64,000 nt of DNA from Siniperca chuatsi (GCF_020085105.1 NC_058057.1:28970542-29034541), one strand, 5' to 3'; shown: positions 48,441-61,635, counted from the first letter of the stretch. The notes: a model not told the origin generated them from the letters alone. Numbers and translations: made by a program.

Positions 48441-49904
48441 AAAAAGTAAGACGTCGAGACGGAGCTACGGCAACAGGCAGCATACACGTTGCCGCATGTG
48501 CACAAGCAATTACCAGTTATTATAGTTATCTATAATGGGACTGTATTTTTGCACACTACAGGAAGGGTAATGCAGCCAGTTGTGTTGCGTGCCAGGTGAG
48601 GCATACAGTTTTTTGACCATGGCGTCTGCAGGTAGTGTAGCAGTGGCTTAAATTTGGTTGTACTACCTAACTGTGTGATTGATGATGTTAAACCTGGATT
48701 CACAAAACTTTTTAAGTATCTGTAAGCAATAAATGAAGCGACAAAAAGCAAGCAGATTACATATTAACCTTTGGATAGACTAAGGATTAACTCAAACAGA
48801 GTAGGGATTCATTTGAGACTGATCTGATATTAATCCAGTTTATTACCTCGTCTTTATTTCACATAAAACATGTTTTTTATGTTTAAAGTGTTTGAAAATA
48901 CTTTACTCAGAGTCTGTCGTGTTGCTGGTTCAGATAAATGCGCCTGTAATATTAGAGTCAGTATCAGAGTTCAGCTGGTCAACAAGATCGGACTGCAGGG
49001 CCTTAAAATAAACCTCAAGTAACCCCTCCTCCAACCCCCCATCCCCATCCACACAGTGTCTTGCGCTGCCTGCATTACAGAGACACAGACAGAGAGAGAG
49101 ACAGACAGCAGAACAGACAGACAGACAAACAGACAGACAGAACAGACAGACAGACAAACAGACAGACAGAACAGACAGACAGACAGAGAGAGAGACAGAC
49201 AGAACAGACAGACAGACAGCAGACTGATAAAACATATTGACGTGCATTAACTCAGAGGAAACATTGGATTTATAAAGAAACACTTTTAAAAAAGAGGTGA
49301 GAACTTTTCTTGTTTAGTCACATTCTGGTTTTGCTGCTGATTGTATACAGTGTTACTGCTGCTGTCTATAAAGTTTTGTTTGATGTTTTACCAGCTGTTT
49401 GCAGCTGTTTGTGTGACTGTTCTGCTGTTTTGTTACAGTGAGCTGAGTTAGTTAGTAGTTTTTCTGTATCAGGACAAATACTGGTGTCACTGGGTCAAAG
49501 ATTAGCTGGCTCAGTGGTTTATTAAAGAAACAGACTGAAGAAATTAAACCAACAGTATAAAACTCTGTTAGCGCCCCCGAAAGGCTGCACAGTTCATTAC
49601 AGCTCACTCAGAACTTATTATGTCTTTTCACATTCAGCTGTTGCACATTGGATTTCAATCCATCTTGAATGCTTCTTGAATGCATTGACACTGATCTGCC
49701 TGATCATCTACCAAAACATTTGAATTATTTACAATTTGTACAGTTCTTTGTTACTGAGTCTTTTGCTCAGTTCATGAATTTTTTCTCAGGTTGTAACAAA
49801 TCCATGAAGGAGTCCATTAACACATAATTCCTCTTTACCCACTGAACAATTTTCTGTTGATTTGACGTCTTAGACGTTTAAATGGTACATAGCCAACTAG
49901 TCTA
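48441..49904. other. Intergenic stretch with a CAGA microsatellite
   Basis: A cagacagacag-rich array (about 49082-49222) is the only clear feature. I see no gene. Confidence 0.5.
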
Positions 49905-52900
49905 ATCTTCTTCTTTTCCTTTCGGCTGTTCCCTTTCAGGGGTCGCCACAGCGAATCATGTGCCTCCATCTAACCCTGTCCTCTGCGTCCTCTTCACTCA
50001 CACCAGTTAACTTCATGTCCTCTCTCACTACATCCATAAATCTCCTCTCTGGTCTTCCTCTAGACCTCCTGCCTGGCAGCTCCAGCCTCAGCATCCTTCT
50101 ACCAATATATTCACAGTCTCTCCTCTGAACACGTCCAAACCACCTCAGTCTGGCCTCTCTGACTTTATCTCCGAAACATCTAACATGAGCTGTCCCTCTG
50201 ATGTCCTCGTTCCTGATCCTGTCCGTCCTCGTCTCTCCCAAGAGAACCTCAGCATCTTAATGTCCTCGTTCCTGATCCTGTCCGTCCTCGTCTCTCCCAA
50301 AGAGAACCTCAGCATCTTAATGTCCTCGTTCCTGATCCTGTCCGTCCTCGTCTCTCCCAAAGAGGACCTCAGCATCTTAAGCTCTGCTACCTCCAGCTCT
50401 GCCTCTTGTCTTTTCTTCAGTGCCGCTGTCTCTAAGCTGTACAACATCGCTGGTCTCACCACCGTCTCCAACACCTTTCCTTTCATTCCTGCTGAGACTC
50501 TTTTATCACACAACACACCTGACACTTTCCTCCACCCGCTCCAACCTGCTCGCACTCGCCTCTTCACCTCTTTTCCACAGTCTCCATCGCTCTGAACCGT
50601 TGACCCTAAGTACTTAAAGTCCTGCACCTTCTTCACCTCTGCTCCCTGTAACCTCACCGTCCCACCTGGGTCCCTCTCATTGACACACATGTATTCTGTC
50701 TTACTGCGGCTAAGCTTCATTCCTCTGTTTTCCAGAGCAGAGCAGACCTGCTCCCTGCTCTCACTACAAATCACAATGTCATCCGCAAACATCACAGTCC
50801 ATGGAGATTCCTGTCTCTCATCTGTCAGCCTGTCCATCACCAGAGCAAACCAGAAGGGGCTCAGAGCCGATCCTTGATGCAGACCCACCTCCACCTTGAA
50901 CTCCTCTGTCACACCTACAGCACACCTCACCACGGTCTTACAGCTCTCATACCTGTCCTGCACCACTCTAACATACTTCTCTGCCACTCCAGACTTCCTC
51001 ATACAATCCCACAGCTCCTCTCTCGGCACCCTGTCATACGCTTTCTCTAAATCTACGAAGACACAATGCAACTCCCTATGACCTTCTCTGTACTTCTCCA
51101 TCAGCATCCTCAAAGCTAATACTGCATGTGTTGTACTCTTTCTAGGCATGAAACCATGTTGCTGCTCACAGATGCTCACCTCTGCCCTTAGCCTAGCTTC
51201 CACTACTCTTTCCCACAACTTCACTGTATCATCAGCTTTATTCCTCTGTAGCTGCCACAGCTCTGCACATCTCCCTTGTTCTTAAAAACTGGCACCAGTA
51301 CACTTCTCCTCCATTCCTCAGGCATCCTCTCACTCTCCAAGATCTGTTAAACAAACTAGTCAGAAACTCTACTGACACCTCTCCTAGACACTTCCATACC
51401 TCCACAGGTATGTCATCCGGACCAACTGCCTTTCCACTCTTCATCCTCTGCAACCTCCTCCTCACTTCACTCTTGCTAATCTTTGCTACTTCCTGCTCCA
51501 CACCAGTCACCTCTTCTACTCTTCGTTCCCTTTCATTTTCCTCATTCATCAACTCTTCAAAGTACTCCTTCCATCTTCCCATCACACTCCCGGCACCTGT
51601 CAGTACCTTTCCATCCTTATCTTTAATCACCCTCACCTGCTGCACATCCTTCCCATCTCTATCTCTTTATTTGGCCCACCTGTACAAATCCACCTCTCCC
51701 TCTTTAGTGTCCAACCTAGCATACAAGTCCTCATATGCTCTTTGTTTGGCCTTTGCCACCTCTACCTTCACCTTACGCTGCATCTCCCTGTACTCCTGTC
51801 TACTCTCTTCAGTCCTCTCAGCGTCCCTCTTCTTCTTAGCTAAACTCTTTCTCTGTATACACTCCTGCACTTCCTCGTTCCACCACCAAGTCTGCTTGTC
51901 CGCTTGTCCTCTGTCCAGATGACACACTGAGTACCCTCCTACCTGTCTCCCTGATCACATCAGCTGTAGTGGTCCAGTCATCTGGGAGCACTTCCTGACC
52001 ACCCAGAGTCTGTCTCAGCTCCTCCCTGAAAACTACACGACATTCTTCCTTTTTCAACTTCCACCACTTCGTTCTCTGCTCTGCCTTTGTCCTCTTCAGC
52101 TTCCTCACCACCAGAGTCATTTTACACACTACCATCCTGTGTTGTCTGGCTACACTCTCCCCTACCACTACTTTACAGTCACTGGTTTCTTTCAGATTAC
52201 AACGTCTACACAAGATGTAGTCCACCTGAGTGCTTCTTCCACCTCCGCTCTTATATGTCACCCTATGTTCCTGCCTCTTCTGGAAGAAAGTGTTCACTAC
52301 AGCCATTTCCATCCTCTTTGCAAAGTCTACCACCATCTGTCCTTCTGCGTTTCATGTCCTGAAGACCAAACCTGCCCATCACATTCTCATCACCTCTTCT
52401 CTTCATCTACATGCCCATTGAAATCTGCACCAATCACCACTCTCTCACCTCTGGGGATGCTCTGCATCACTTCATCTAACTCACTCCAGAACTTCTCCTT
52501 CTCTTCTAACTCACATCCTACCTGTGGGGCAGAACCAATCACAACACTGAACATCAGCCCTTCAGTTTCCAGCTTCAGACTCATCAACCTGTCTGATACT
52601 CTTTTCACCTCTAGAACATTCCTCACAAACTCCTCTTTCAGGATAACTCCTACTCCGTTTCTCTTCCTATCTGACCCATGGTAGAACAACTTGAACCCTG
52701 CTCCTAAGCTTCTAGCCTTGCTACCTTTCCACCTGGTCTCCTGGACACACAGTATGTTCACCTTCCTTCTCTGCATCATGTCAGTCAACTCTCTAGCCTT
52801 CCCTGTCATAGTCCCAACATTCAAAGTCCCTACTGTCAGGTCTACATTCTTAGCTTTCCTCTTCTCTCTCTGCCTACGAACACACCTTCCTCCTCTCCTT

Positions 52901-53135
52901 CTCCGTCTTTGACCAACAGTAGTCCAATTTCCACCGGTACCCTGTAGGTCAACAGCACCGGTGGCGGTCGTTGTTAACTCGGGCCCCGACCGATCTGGAA
53001 TGGAAGTCATTTTCACGATTCGCATTTTTAATTTGGCATGTGTTTTACGTCGGATGCCCTTCCTGACACAACCCTCTGCATTTATCCAGACTTGGGACTA
53101 CTGGCACAAGAAGACACTCGCTTGTGCCCTCTTAA
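49905..53135 (-). mobile_element. Nearly full-length RTE-clade LINE
   Basis: Read on the minus strand: 5' GC-rich leader; AP endonuclease (52390-53025: VGTLNVGTMTGKARELTDMM, CVQETRWKG, VVIGADFNGHV); linker ORFs (51836-52336, 51238-51645: KSGKAVGPDDIPVEVWKCL); RT (50145-51224: CVFVDLEKAYDRVPREELW, GLHQGSALSPF, VMFADDIVI with catalytic FADD, FKYLGSTVQSDG); and a C-terminal LRWFGRVQRRDCEYIGRRML block. A few frameshifts separate the pieces. The 3' end lies near 49905. An internal 60-bp triplication is described separately. Confidence 0.88.
50200..50380 (-). repeat. In-frame 60-bp tandem triplication inside the RTE ORF
   Basis: Three tandem copies of a 60-bp unit (minus-strand peptide KMLRFSLGETRTDRIRNEDI, 20 residues) start at about 50200, 50260 and 50321. 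The copy at low coordinates has lost one base, which breaks the frame there. Confidence 0.85.
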
Positions 53136-54246
53136 AAGTAAAAGTTTAGTAGACGTCTAACCATAGCCTAGGAATCAATTAGACGGCTATTGAATGACTA
53201 CTACATATATGTCTGAACAAAATAATTGTTATAAGATTCACATTTGTGCAAATAATAGCTTATTGTCACTAGCGTAACTAAAAAACTACATCCAAATTTC
53301 TCAATTAAGTCTGTATAAGAACATGCCCCACATGGGACTTGTACCCCAGTCTCCCAAGGTAAGGTCCTGTGGGTAACCCCATCCGCCACATTTTCCTGTC
53401 AATATGGACATCTTTTCATGTTTTATAATATGTCACCAGACTTCCTAAAACCATTCTGCCAGAAAGTGCAAAGTACTAGCACATGCGAACACCAGTAAGC
53501 ACAATTTCTTACTTTACATTAATGTACAGAACGTCTCCCATTGCGATGTCCTGGAAGATTCTTGTTGGCAGCACACAGCTTGTATAGTTCCATATTTATG
53601 ACATTTTATATGAAACATTAAGGCGAAATTACGTTGTGTAGACCACAAAACTACAATGAAACTATTCTGGCTAGAAGTGGGCTACAAATAGCCGGTCCAC
53701 TTAGAAGCTAAATCGTGGCTACGCATAGACCATGCCAAAGAAATGAAACTACCCTGTTAGACATATGTTAGACGTGTATTCAGCGTCACATTGCATTGTG
53801 GCATATGAGTAAACAGAATCTGTTTATATGACAGAAAATAAACAGTTATAAACGCAGGGGTATGCAGTGCTTATGTTACATATTTATAGGTTTGTTTATG
53901 CATTTTTAAAATATGTAACGATGTTTTTAAAATATGGTCTAAAACTGGGCTATGTTAGCCCACAATCCTGTTCTATATCATATCTAAAACATTGAGGCGA
54001 TGTTGAAATGACGTCTAATGCTTAGTGGGTATGATCCCAACTCAAAACAAAACAGAAAATATGTCAGCTTGTTCAAAAGTTCATTATTTATGAGTTCCTT
54101 TAGTTCAGTCAACACAGCAGTGGTGAAAATCTGTAGCTGTCTGGTAAAACAAACTCTTTGATCCTGTTTTGAACATTGTGATTCTTCTTGCTGAGTGTTT
54201 GTTTCAGACAGTAAACTCTATCATTGTCTGACCTCACAGCTCCATC
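53136..54246. other. Unclassified element(s) with gacgtcta motifs and a tRNA-like segment
   Basis: The motif gacgtcta occurs near 53152 and 54011, and gacgtcttagacg lies across the RTE insertion at 49864. A minus-strand stretch (53327-53395) resembles a tRNA-type pol III promoter. I cannot assign a family. About 53400-54000 is otherwise plain AT-rich DNA. Confidence 0.3.
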
Positions 54247-57200
54247 ATGGCGGCAGCCAGCATCTCTCGCTCTGGATCAGCAGCTCCCAGTCTGGCCTTC
54301 GAAGATTATTCTCTCTACAGTAACCTGAGTGATGACGAGCTGCTGCATCTCGCCATCGAGCGCAGTCTGACCGACACACACCGCAACACCGCCAACACCA
54401 ACACTGCTGCCACTGCCACCGCGTCTCCTCACCAACCTGACAGCAACAGCCTGAACCCTACAGTCAGAAACGCCAGCCAACCCAGCCACCGCTCCCACAA
54501 TCCACCTGCAAACTACAGTGCCCATAATCCACCTCCAGCCCAGCCCACTGCACACTACAGTTCTCCAAATCCTCCGAGTGAAAAGCCTCCTGATCCGTAT
54601 GTCACCTCACAGTTTTTCCTCCTTCATGTTGTGAGCACCTACTAAAAAACAGTGTCTCGATAATACTCAAGTATTTTACTGCTTGAAGTATCGATACAGA
54701 CGTGAGACCAGAGGAGACTCTTTATTAATGAAGATGGTTATTATTATTACTATTATTCAGGCAGATTGTTTCTAGTTTTGAAAAGTTAAACAAATACAAC
54801 AAATACAGATATATGAATTAAAAATAGGAGTCCAGCACGGGCAGATGATGTACTGCAGCTCGCAAATGTAAATGAGAACATCCATACATGGGAATAATAA
54901 ATGCTGAGATTATCCTGCGCGTTAAACTCACATTGCAATTCAACTATCAGAACAAGGCAATTAAGTTTACGGAAACTCAAATCAGGAATAGAAATAATTA
55001 GCAGTATGACAATTTTCTAAGAAGCCGTAAACCTAAGAAGGAATAAAACTAATAACAGAAAAATACGTAAAATGATAAAGAAAAAGTGAAGAAATAAAAA
55101 CTGCATCACACCAACTCGGTCATAGATCAAAGAAATGCCGACAGCTCAGCCCTACCAAACATCTGCCTCTAGCTGAATCAGATGGAAACAAGAACATCAG
55201 ATTACTACAACATGGTAATACTTTATCCACACAAAGGGGACGAACTAGAAAAGGAACCAACATTTCACGTCCGTCTGCTCGAACCTGCTAATAAAAGGGA
55301 ATTGGAACAATGTCTCCGTCCACCACAAGAGGGCACAGCAGGCTTTCTGACAAGTCCTCCAACAGATCTCAGATCAGATCTACAGACAGTTTATTTCAGT
55401 TTATGGTCACAGTCTGTAGATGCAGATCAGATGCATTGATTAGCTTCTGATTACTACAAGATGTTAGAAGACTAGAAGATGCTGGAACAGAGCCATCTAA
55501 GAGGTATATACTGTAAATAATACACAGCCTACATTTATCACTTGTCTCAGAGTAGGAAATCAGTCCTAACCGGCCAAAAAGTCTGACAGTAACTAATGTT
55601 TGATCCTACTTTTAGGACTAGATTAAATAATTTGATTAACCTGTGAAATGGCTTCATTCTGTGCTGATATTTATTTGACCTGCAGAGGAGTCCTGACCTT
55701 TCAGGAGTCGCCGTGAAATGGAGGTCAGAGATATGTTCATTGATGACGATGAGCTTATTAAAAGATTGTTTTGGCAAAAAATGTATATTTCTTTTTGACT
55801 GACCTTGTGCAGGATGCAAAAGAGAACACATGCTCTCTGCAAAAAGACAAGGTCCTCCAAACTTACAGCAACAGGGAAAATGCACAACCAACAATTTCTG
55901 CAGTAGGCTAATAAATCCAACTTTGACCAGTCCACAACCGAGTCAAGTTTTCTACTGGTCTTTATTTTATTCACTTTTACTTTTTAAGTCACATGAGTGT
56001 CTTGTCAGTGTGTACTCACAGTCCTGTTCTAAGGTACGACTGTTTCCTCAGAAGGATTCAGAGACGCTTGATAAATACGGGCCCTGGTCTAACGTCGAGA
56101 CCAAATGTCAGTCTCTGTGCTCTCATTGGCTATGGTCTTGGTCTTGGTGTTGTTGGCAGGAGGACGTTTGATGGAACAGTCAGTCACTTTATGACGGGTT
56201 CTGGGAAGAGGATGGTGGCGTATCGCAGAGCTGACGGCAATCTGGTCCACATCGCTCCAGAACCTGAAGAGTGAGTCAGATTCTGTTCCTAAAATCATCT
56301 CTGTACGTGGAACCATGTATCATGTATTAGTAGTGAGTTGTGCAGTTTTAGAGGAAACAGATCAGAGCAGGATATTTTTCTTATCCCAGGACAACCTTCC
56401 AGGTATTCCAGAAAAACCTAAGAGCTATTTATATTTCGGGCGAAATGACCCTTTAAATGTAAACTTTGTCAACCTGAGAATAAACATGAACTTTATTCCT
56501 CTGTATAATTATTAATATTGTATGTAGCAGCTGAAAACAAGCAGCCATCCTTAAGAAAACACATGCAAATAGACAAACAAGCAAATTAAGAAAACATCTT
56601 CATCAACACATTTGCAGCATTTAGAAAACGCGCTGCAAATACAAAACGACAACGGAAGTGTTTCCAGAGGACAAAAAGGTGTGTGACTCCTGAATCCTCC
56701 GTTCATGTGAAAGTGATTAGAGAGGAGATTCAGTGTGTGACAGATATTTACTATCCTGTTTTGGAAACACATCCAGGGTTGGTCACTATACTCTCATGCA
56801 GTAATTATCTTACTGGCATTAAGTCACTAATGAAGCTGCTGTGACGGCCGTGGCCACAAGATGGCGCTGTGCGACCTGAGCCTGTCAAATCAAAGAGCTT
56901 CGTCCATCAGAGGATAACAGTCGAAACTTAAAAATAATATATATTTATATTTGAGGAAAAGATTTCACCGTATGACTCTCAGTGCAGCTGCAGATCAGAA
57001 ACTAAACAGAAAAACCTGTTTGTCCTTTTTGTATTTGCAGCGCGTTTCCTAAATGCTGCACATACTGTATGTTGATGAAGATGTTTTCTTAATTTGCTTG
57101 TGTTAAGTTGCAGTGCGTTGTTTAAAACACTAACTGGGAGCGTTTGAGGGGCTGGTATGGCCGCTTTCTGACTGCTGCTGGGTCTTTTCCCTGCAGAGAG

Positions 57201-60200
57201 GAGGAGCCTCTGTTCAAAGCAATCCACGATGGTGATGCGAGCAGAGTGAAAGCGTTGGTGATGCGTCCGGGAACAAACCTGATGCTGCCGAGTAAACCAG
57301 GCTGGCTTGCGATTCACCACGCGGCGTGGTACGGCCAGGACACCTGCCTGAGAGTGCTGCTGTCAGGTAGATAGAAATGCACACACACGAAGACACCACA
57401 ACAACGAACAGAAAAGCGAAGTCCTGCTGTCTGTGTTTTTGTGCTCAGCTCAGCCGGGGATGATCAACAAGCGAACGGAGCGCGGGGATTCTGCGCTGCT
57501 GGTCGCCGTCAGCAAAGAGCAGCTTCACTGCGTTCAGGTGCTGCTGGAAAGCGGAGCGGACATCGACATCACGAACTATGACAGAGAGACTCCGCTCTAC
57601 AAAGGTAAAACCAACAGGAAGTAATGTCAGCTCCCAACAAACCTGAACAACTCGCAGCTTCAGAGCCACAGTTCACTGAAGGAGCAAAAGTGGAGGCTGT
57701 GGATGCGAACAGGACCGCGGGTGGTGGTCATTTTTAGGGCCTGTTATCACAAAGCTGTTTTGGTGCTCAGATTATCTTACATATTTTGTTATAGGACTTC
57801 GCCTTTGTTGGCTACTGATTACCAGTCCCGATCCCAACACCTAAACTTATCTAATGATGATAATAATAATACATTTACCCAAGGACACTTTACATACAGA
57901 AAACAAGCCAAAAAACTACGTTAATAAAAAAAGTCTTACGTTTAGATTTAAAAACAGAAACGGACAGCATTGTGGATTGAGGCGGGGGGGGCATTCCAGA
58001 CCATAGGAGCTGCAGCACTGAAGGCCCTGTCCCCCACAGAAAGCAGCCTGGTGTGAGGAGTCCGTTCTCTGAGGAGCGCAGACTGCAAGAGGTGATGGAG
58101 ATCACGGAGGCATTTAGGAGCCAAGTTATGAAGACACGTGTAGGTGAAGAGGAGAACTTTAAATGTCACATGAAACTCGATAGGGATTGTGCTGCCTGTG
58201 AGACAGCGGAGTTCTGGACATACTGGAGTCTGTCCAGGGCTTTATTAGGCAGTCCATTTAGGATGCCTTTACAGTCATCCAGACGAGATGGAACAAATGC
58301 ATGGATGCGGGTCTCTGCAACAGAGTCAGGAATGAATGACCGGGGTCTGGAGATGTTCCTCAGGTGGAAGAAAGCAGACTTGGTGATGGATTTTAAGTGT
58401 GGTTCAAATGAAAGGGTGGAATCAAACATGACACCTTGGGACCTTAGAAGAGGGGCAGATGGAGCAGCCGTCAATAGACAGTACCAAATCACCAACCCTG
58501 CAGAGTATGGTCATAGACGCCACAACCATGAGTTCTGTTTTGTTGGTGTTGAGTTTGAGCATGTTGGATGTCATCCAGTTTTTTATGTCATGACGGCAGT
58601 TTATGAGTGACCGAGGAGGGAGGAGGGGGGAGGTGTTGTGTGAAGTTACAGTTGGGTATCAGCATAGCAAAGGTTACTACATCTGTAACGTCCGATTATG
58701 TGACCCAAAGGAAGCATGTAGATGATGAAAAGTAGTGGGCTGAGTACCGAGCCTTGGGGTACCCCTTGGTTGACAGGGACAGGGTTGGATTTAGATACCC
58801 TGATTTTAACCAGTTGCTTCCTATCAGCAAAATAAGACTGGAACCAGGAAAGGGGGGTACCAGTGGATGCTCGGCCATGTGGGTGAGGTTAATGCAGACA
58901 GTGTTGAAGTCAAGCAGAATGCGAATGTTAACAAAACTTGAATTGGCTGGAGTGAGGAGGTCGATTGTCACCTTGATTAAGGCTGTGCTTAAAACCAGCT
59001 AAAACCAGATTGTAGGGGTTCATAAAACTCATGGTTGGACATATGTTGCTGGACTTGATGGGCAACAACTCATTCCAGGATTTTGGCAAGAAAAGGAAGG
59101 TTGGAAATGGGATGGAAGTTATTCAGATAATCTGGCCAGTCCTTGCTTTTTAAAATGGGTGCAACAGCAGCCTTTTTGAGAGTGGAGGAAACAGTGCCAG
59201 ACCTAAGAGAGGTGTTAACAACACTGACAGAGCAGGTAGACATGCCTTAACCAAGGCTGTGGGCACCAGATCCAGAGAGCCAGTGGAGGTCTTGGAGTTT
59301 GTGGCCAGCTCCATGATGTCTGCAGCATCGACTTGGGAGAGGGTGGAGAAGGAGCATTCTGATTGAGAGCCAGATGTAGTTGTCAGTGGTGAGGGTGTGG
59401 AAGGATAGTACACCTGTAACTGCATATAGATTGCATCAACCTTGGCTTGGAAAAAATCAAGGAACTTTTTTGTAGAGCCCCTCAAGCCGCCGACTGGTGG
59501 ACTTCAGTGGACTCGAGAAAAACAGACAGTCCAGAAAGGGCTTTGTTTTTATGCTGGAGGAGATGAGAGGATGATTAGAGACAGCCAAGTCCAGGCTCTG
59601 CAGGTCAGAGCTGGCAGGGCCTGTAGAGCAGACCAGATCCAATGTGTGACCTTTTTCATGTGTGGGACCTTGGACATGTTGGATGAAATTAAAACACTCC
59701 AATAAAGCGAGGAAGTGAGCAGTAAATGAACAACTCATGAAGTCTACCTCTAAAGGTCTTACAGAGTAAATATGAACCCTAGGAGAAAATAATTTGTTCT
59801 GATAAGTTGTGATCTCTGTTTAAGGAGTCAGCTGGTGTCGACAGAAGCTGAGAGAGATAGTGAGGATGTTTTTGTGATTTGGGTGACCTGTCCCTTTTAA
59901 TAAACGTAGTTTCTGTGGTTTGGATATTCTGTCACTAAACTCTTGTTTTCTTCCTCTGCAGCCTGTGAGAGGAACAGTGCTGCGATGGTGGCGGCGTTGT
60001 TGAACCATGGTGCGGCCGTGAACACTCACTGTATTCAGGGTTGGACTGCCCTGCAGGAAGCAGTGTGTCGAAACAACGTGGAGATCTGTGAGATGCTGCT
60101 GAAGGCCGGAGCCAAACACAACCTCACCAACATGTATGGCATCTCACCACTGTTTACTGCAGCTCAGAGCGGGCAGCTCGCCACGCTGCGCTTCCTCCTC

Positions 60201-61635
60201 AAACACGGTACACGAAGAGGATGGTTTATCTTATCGTTCTACTGCTTCTGTTTCTGCTAACTGCTACCACTACTGCTACTGATAACTGCTAATTGCTAAC
60301 TGATGCCGCTACTCACAAACATGTACAACAGCTTGCCGATGTTTACTGCGTCTCAGAGCGGGCAGCTCACCACGCTGCACTTATTCCTCAAACATGGTAC
60401 ATGAGGGGATCGTTCATCTGAGCTGAGCCTCAAACTGTCACTCAAAATTACCTGGTCCTTGTGAAATAACTGTCAATACAAGTCAGCTCTTGGAACTGCC
60501 AGAGTAACCCTAACCACTTAACCCTTAACTCCAGTTTTACACAAACTGTGCAAGAATTAATAGTTTTAGTGAGGTAGTGTGTAGAATGACAGAGTAGAGT
60601 GACACATAATCATAAAACACATCTAAACAGGATGCGACAGACTACATTGGAATGTAAACAACCACAATATTAGTTTTCTAACCTATCCTCATCCTCTCTG
60701 ATATTTTCTGACAGACCTGAAATTATAGAGATACTAAACTGAACTTTGGCTGCAAAACCTGGCAGAAAATCAGTATAGTGCCATAGTGCTCACCACCATG
60801 GCTCATGCAGCTGCTAGAGAGAGCACAGATGCTCTATATATTGGAAATAAGGGAGCAGGGACGTCTTTTACACCTGATACTATCTTACAGGAACTAAATT
60901 TTGTCCCTTGTTGCTCTGGTTGAAACAGGTAAAGTTCCTGAGTTCCTCAAAAGGTTCTTGTTACCCTGAAAAAGTTCCTGTGGGGGAAACACACCCTGGA
61001 GTACACTTCTACATCACTGCAGCAAAGTGAGAAGTTAAAACACTGGAGGTCAGCAAAAACAAGATTTGCCTCTCATGTCATAAGCTCTTCAGTTTGGGAA
61101 CCAGGGTACTAACTACTACTGTTGAGCTAACTGCTTTCAGTAGTTTGGGGCAGCCACTGGACTGTGGGTTGAAAATACTCCACCCACCATCTCAACCTTC
61201 ACCTATGTGTTTTTTAGTTTAAACTGTTACTGCTGATAACTGCTTATCTGTATGTACAAAACCTTCCTTTATTTAAATTTTGTATAAACACTAGAGCGGT
61301 GCCGCCTGCAGTGGAGTGATGTCATCTCTTCTCTTTGTTAAACTGCTGCTACATTCAGAATGATGTGTAATGTCCTTACAAAACAAGGTTGAGCTCTGAT
61401 TTAAGGATTTCCTCCACGTGAACCCTGAACCCTGACCCTCCCTGTCTCCCCGCCTCCCTGCAGGTGCAGACATTAACAGTCAGGCTGCTGACGGAGCCAC
61501 CGCTCTGTATGAAGCTGCTAAGAATGGACATGAAGAAATCGTGGAGCTTCTCCTCTCTCAGAACGCTGACGCCAACAAACCTGGAAAGACCGGGTTATTA
61601 CCACTTCACATCGCTGCCCAGAGAGGAAGTGACAC
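54247..61635 (+). CDS. asb2: Ankyrin repeat and SOCS box protein 2, copy 2 (3' incomplete in window)
   Basis: Exons: 54247-54596, 56160-56270, 57197-57366, 57449-57604, 59962-60207, 61464-61635. They give 1,205 nt (401 codons) in frame, ending in split phase 2 exactly like copy 1. The start lies in atcATGGCGGC. An N-terminal ubiquitin-interacting-type motif (about residues 28-43, SDDELLHLAIERSLTD) is followed by a Ser/Pro/Asn-rich linker, then ankyrin repeats (GWLAIHHAAWYGQ, GDSALLVAVSKEQ, GWTALQEAVCRNN, GISPLFTAAQSGQ, GADINSQAADGATALYEAAKNG). The last four exons match copy 1 in length (170, 156, 246, 172 nt), proving paralogy. Exon 2 (111 nt) has no counterpart in copy 1. The long ankyrin exon and the SOCS-box exons are not seen before 64000; they may lie beyond the window. 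The inferred role is Cullin-5 ligase substrate receptor. Confidence 0.88.
54597..57196. other. asb2 copy 2 introns 1 and 2
   Basis: Apart from exon 2 (56160-56270) I see no gene and no clearly classifiable element in these 2.6 kb. Confidence 0.4.
57860..59760 (-). mobile_element. Degenerate L2-like LINE in asb2 copy 2 intron 4
   Basis: The minus strand carries, in order: end of endonuclease (FNFIQHVQGPTHEKGHTLDL); pre-RT part (FFQAKVDAIYMQLQ, SGSLDLVPTALVK-type); RT pieces ([37 protein letters not shown]); and a C-terminal YTCLHNLAPKCLRDL region with GDRAFSAAAPMVWN. Many frameshifts are present. Confidence 0.78.
60311..60413 (+). pseudogene. Partial tandem duplicate of asb2 copy 2 exon 5
   Basis: About 100 bases repeat the end of the upstream exon and its donor: cagagcgggcagctc then accacgctgcac, ending aaacatggtacatg. 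The frame stays open (FTASQSGQL, then HLFLKHG). No convincing acceptor precedes it, so it is probably a non-functional pseudo-exon. Confidence 0.75.
60414..61463. other. asb2 copy 2 intron 5, nothing recognisable
   Basis: Ordinary AT-rich intronic sequence; no element identified. Confidence 0.4.

Noticed and set aside
48930..49283. Possible exon on the minus strand (KALQSDLVDQLNSDTDSN)
   Set aside because: Mostly CAGA-repeat translation plus a short non-repeat tail; no recognisable family and no second exon nearby.
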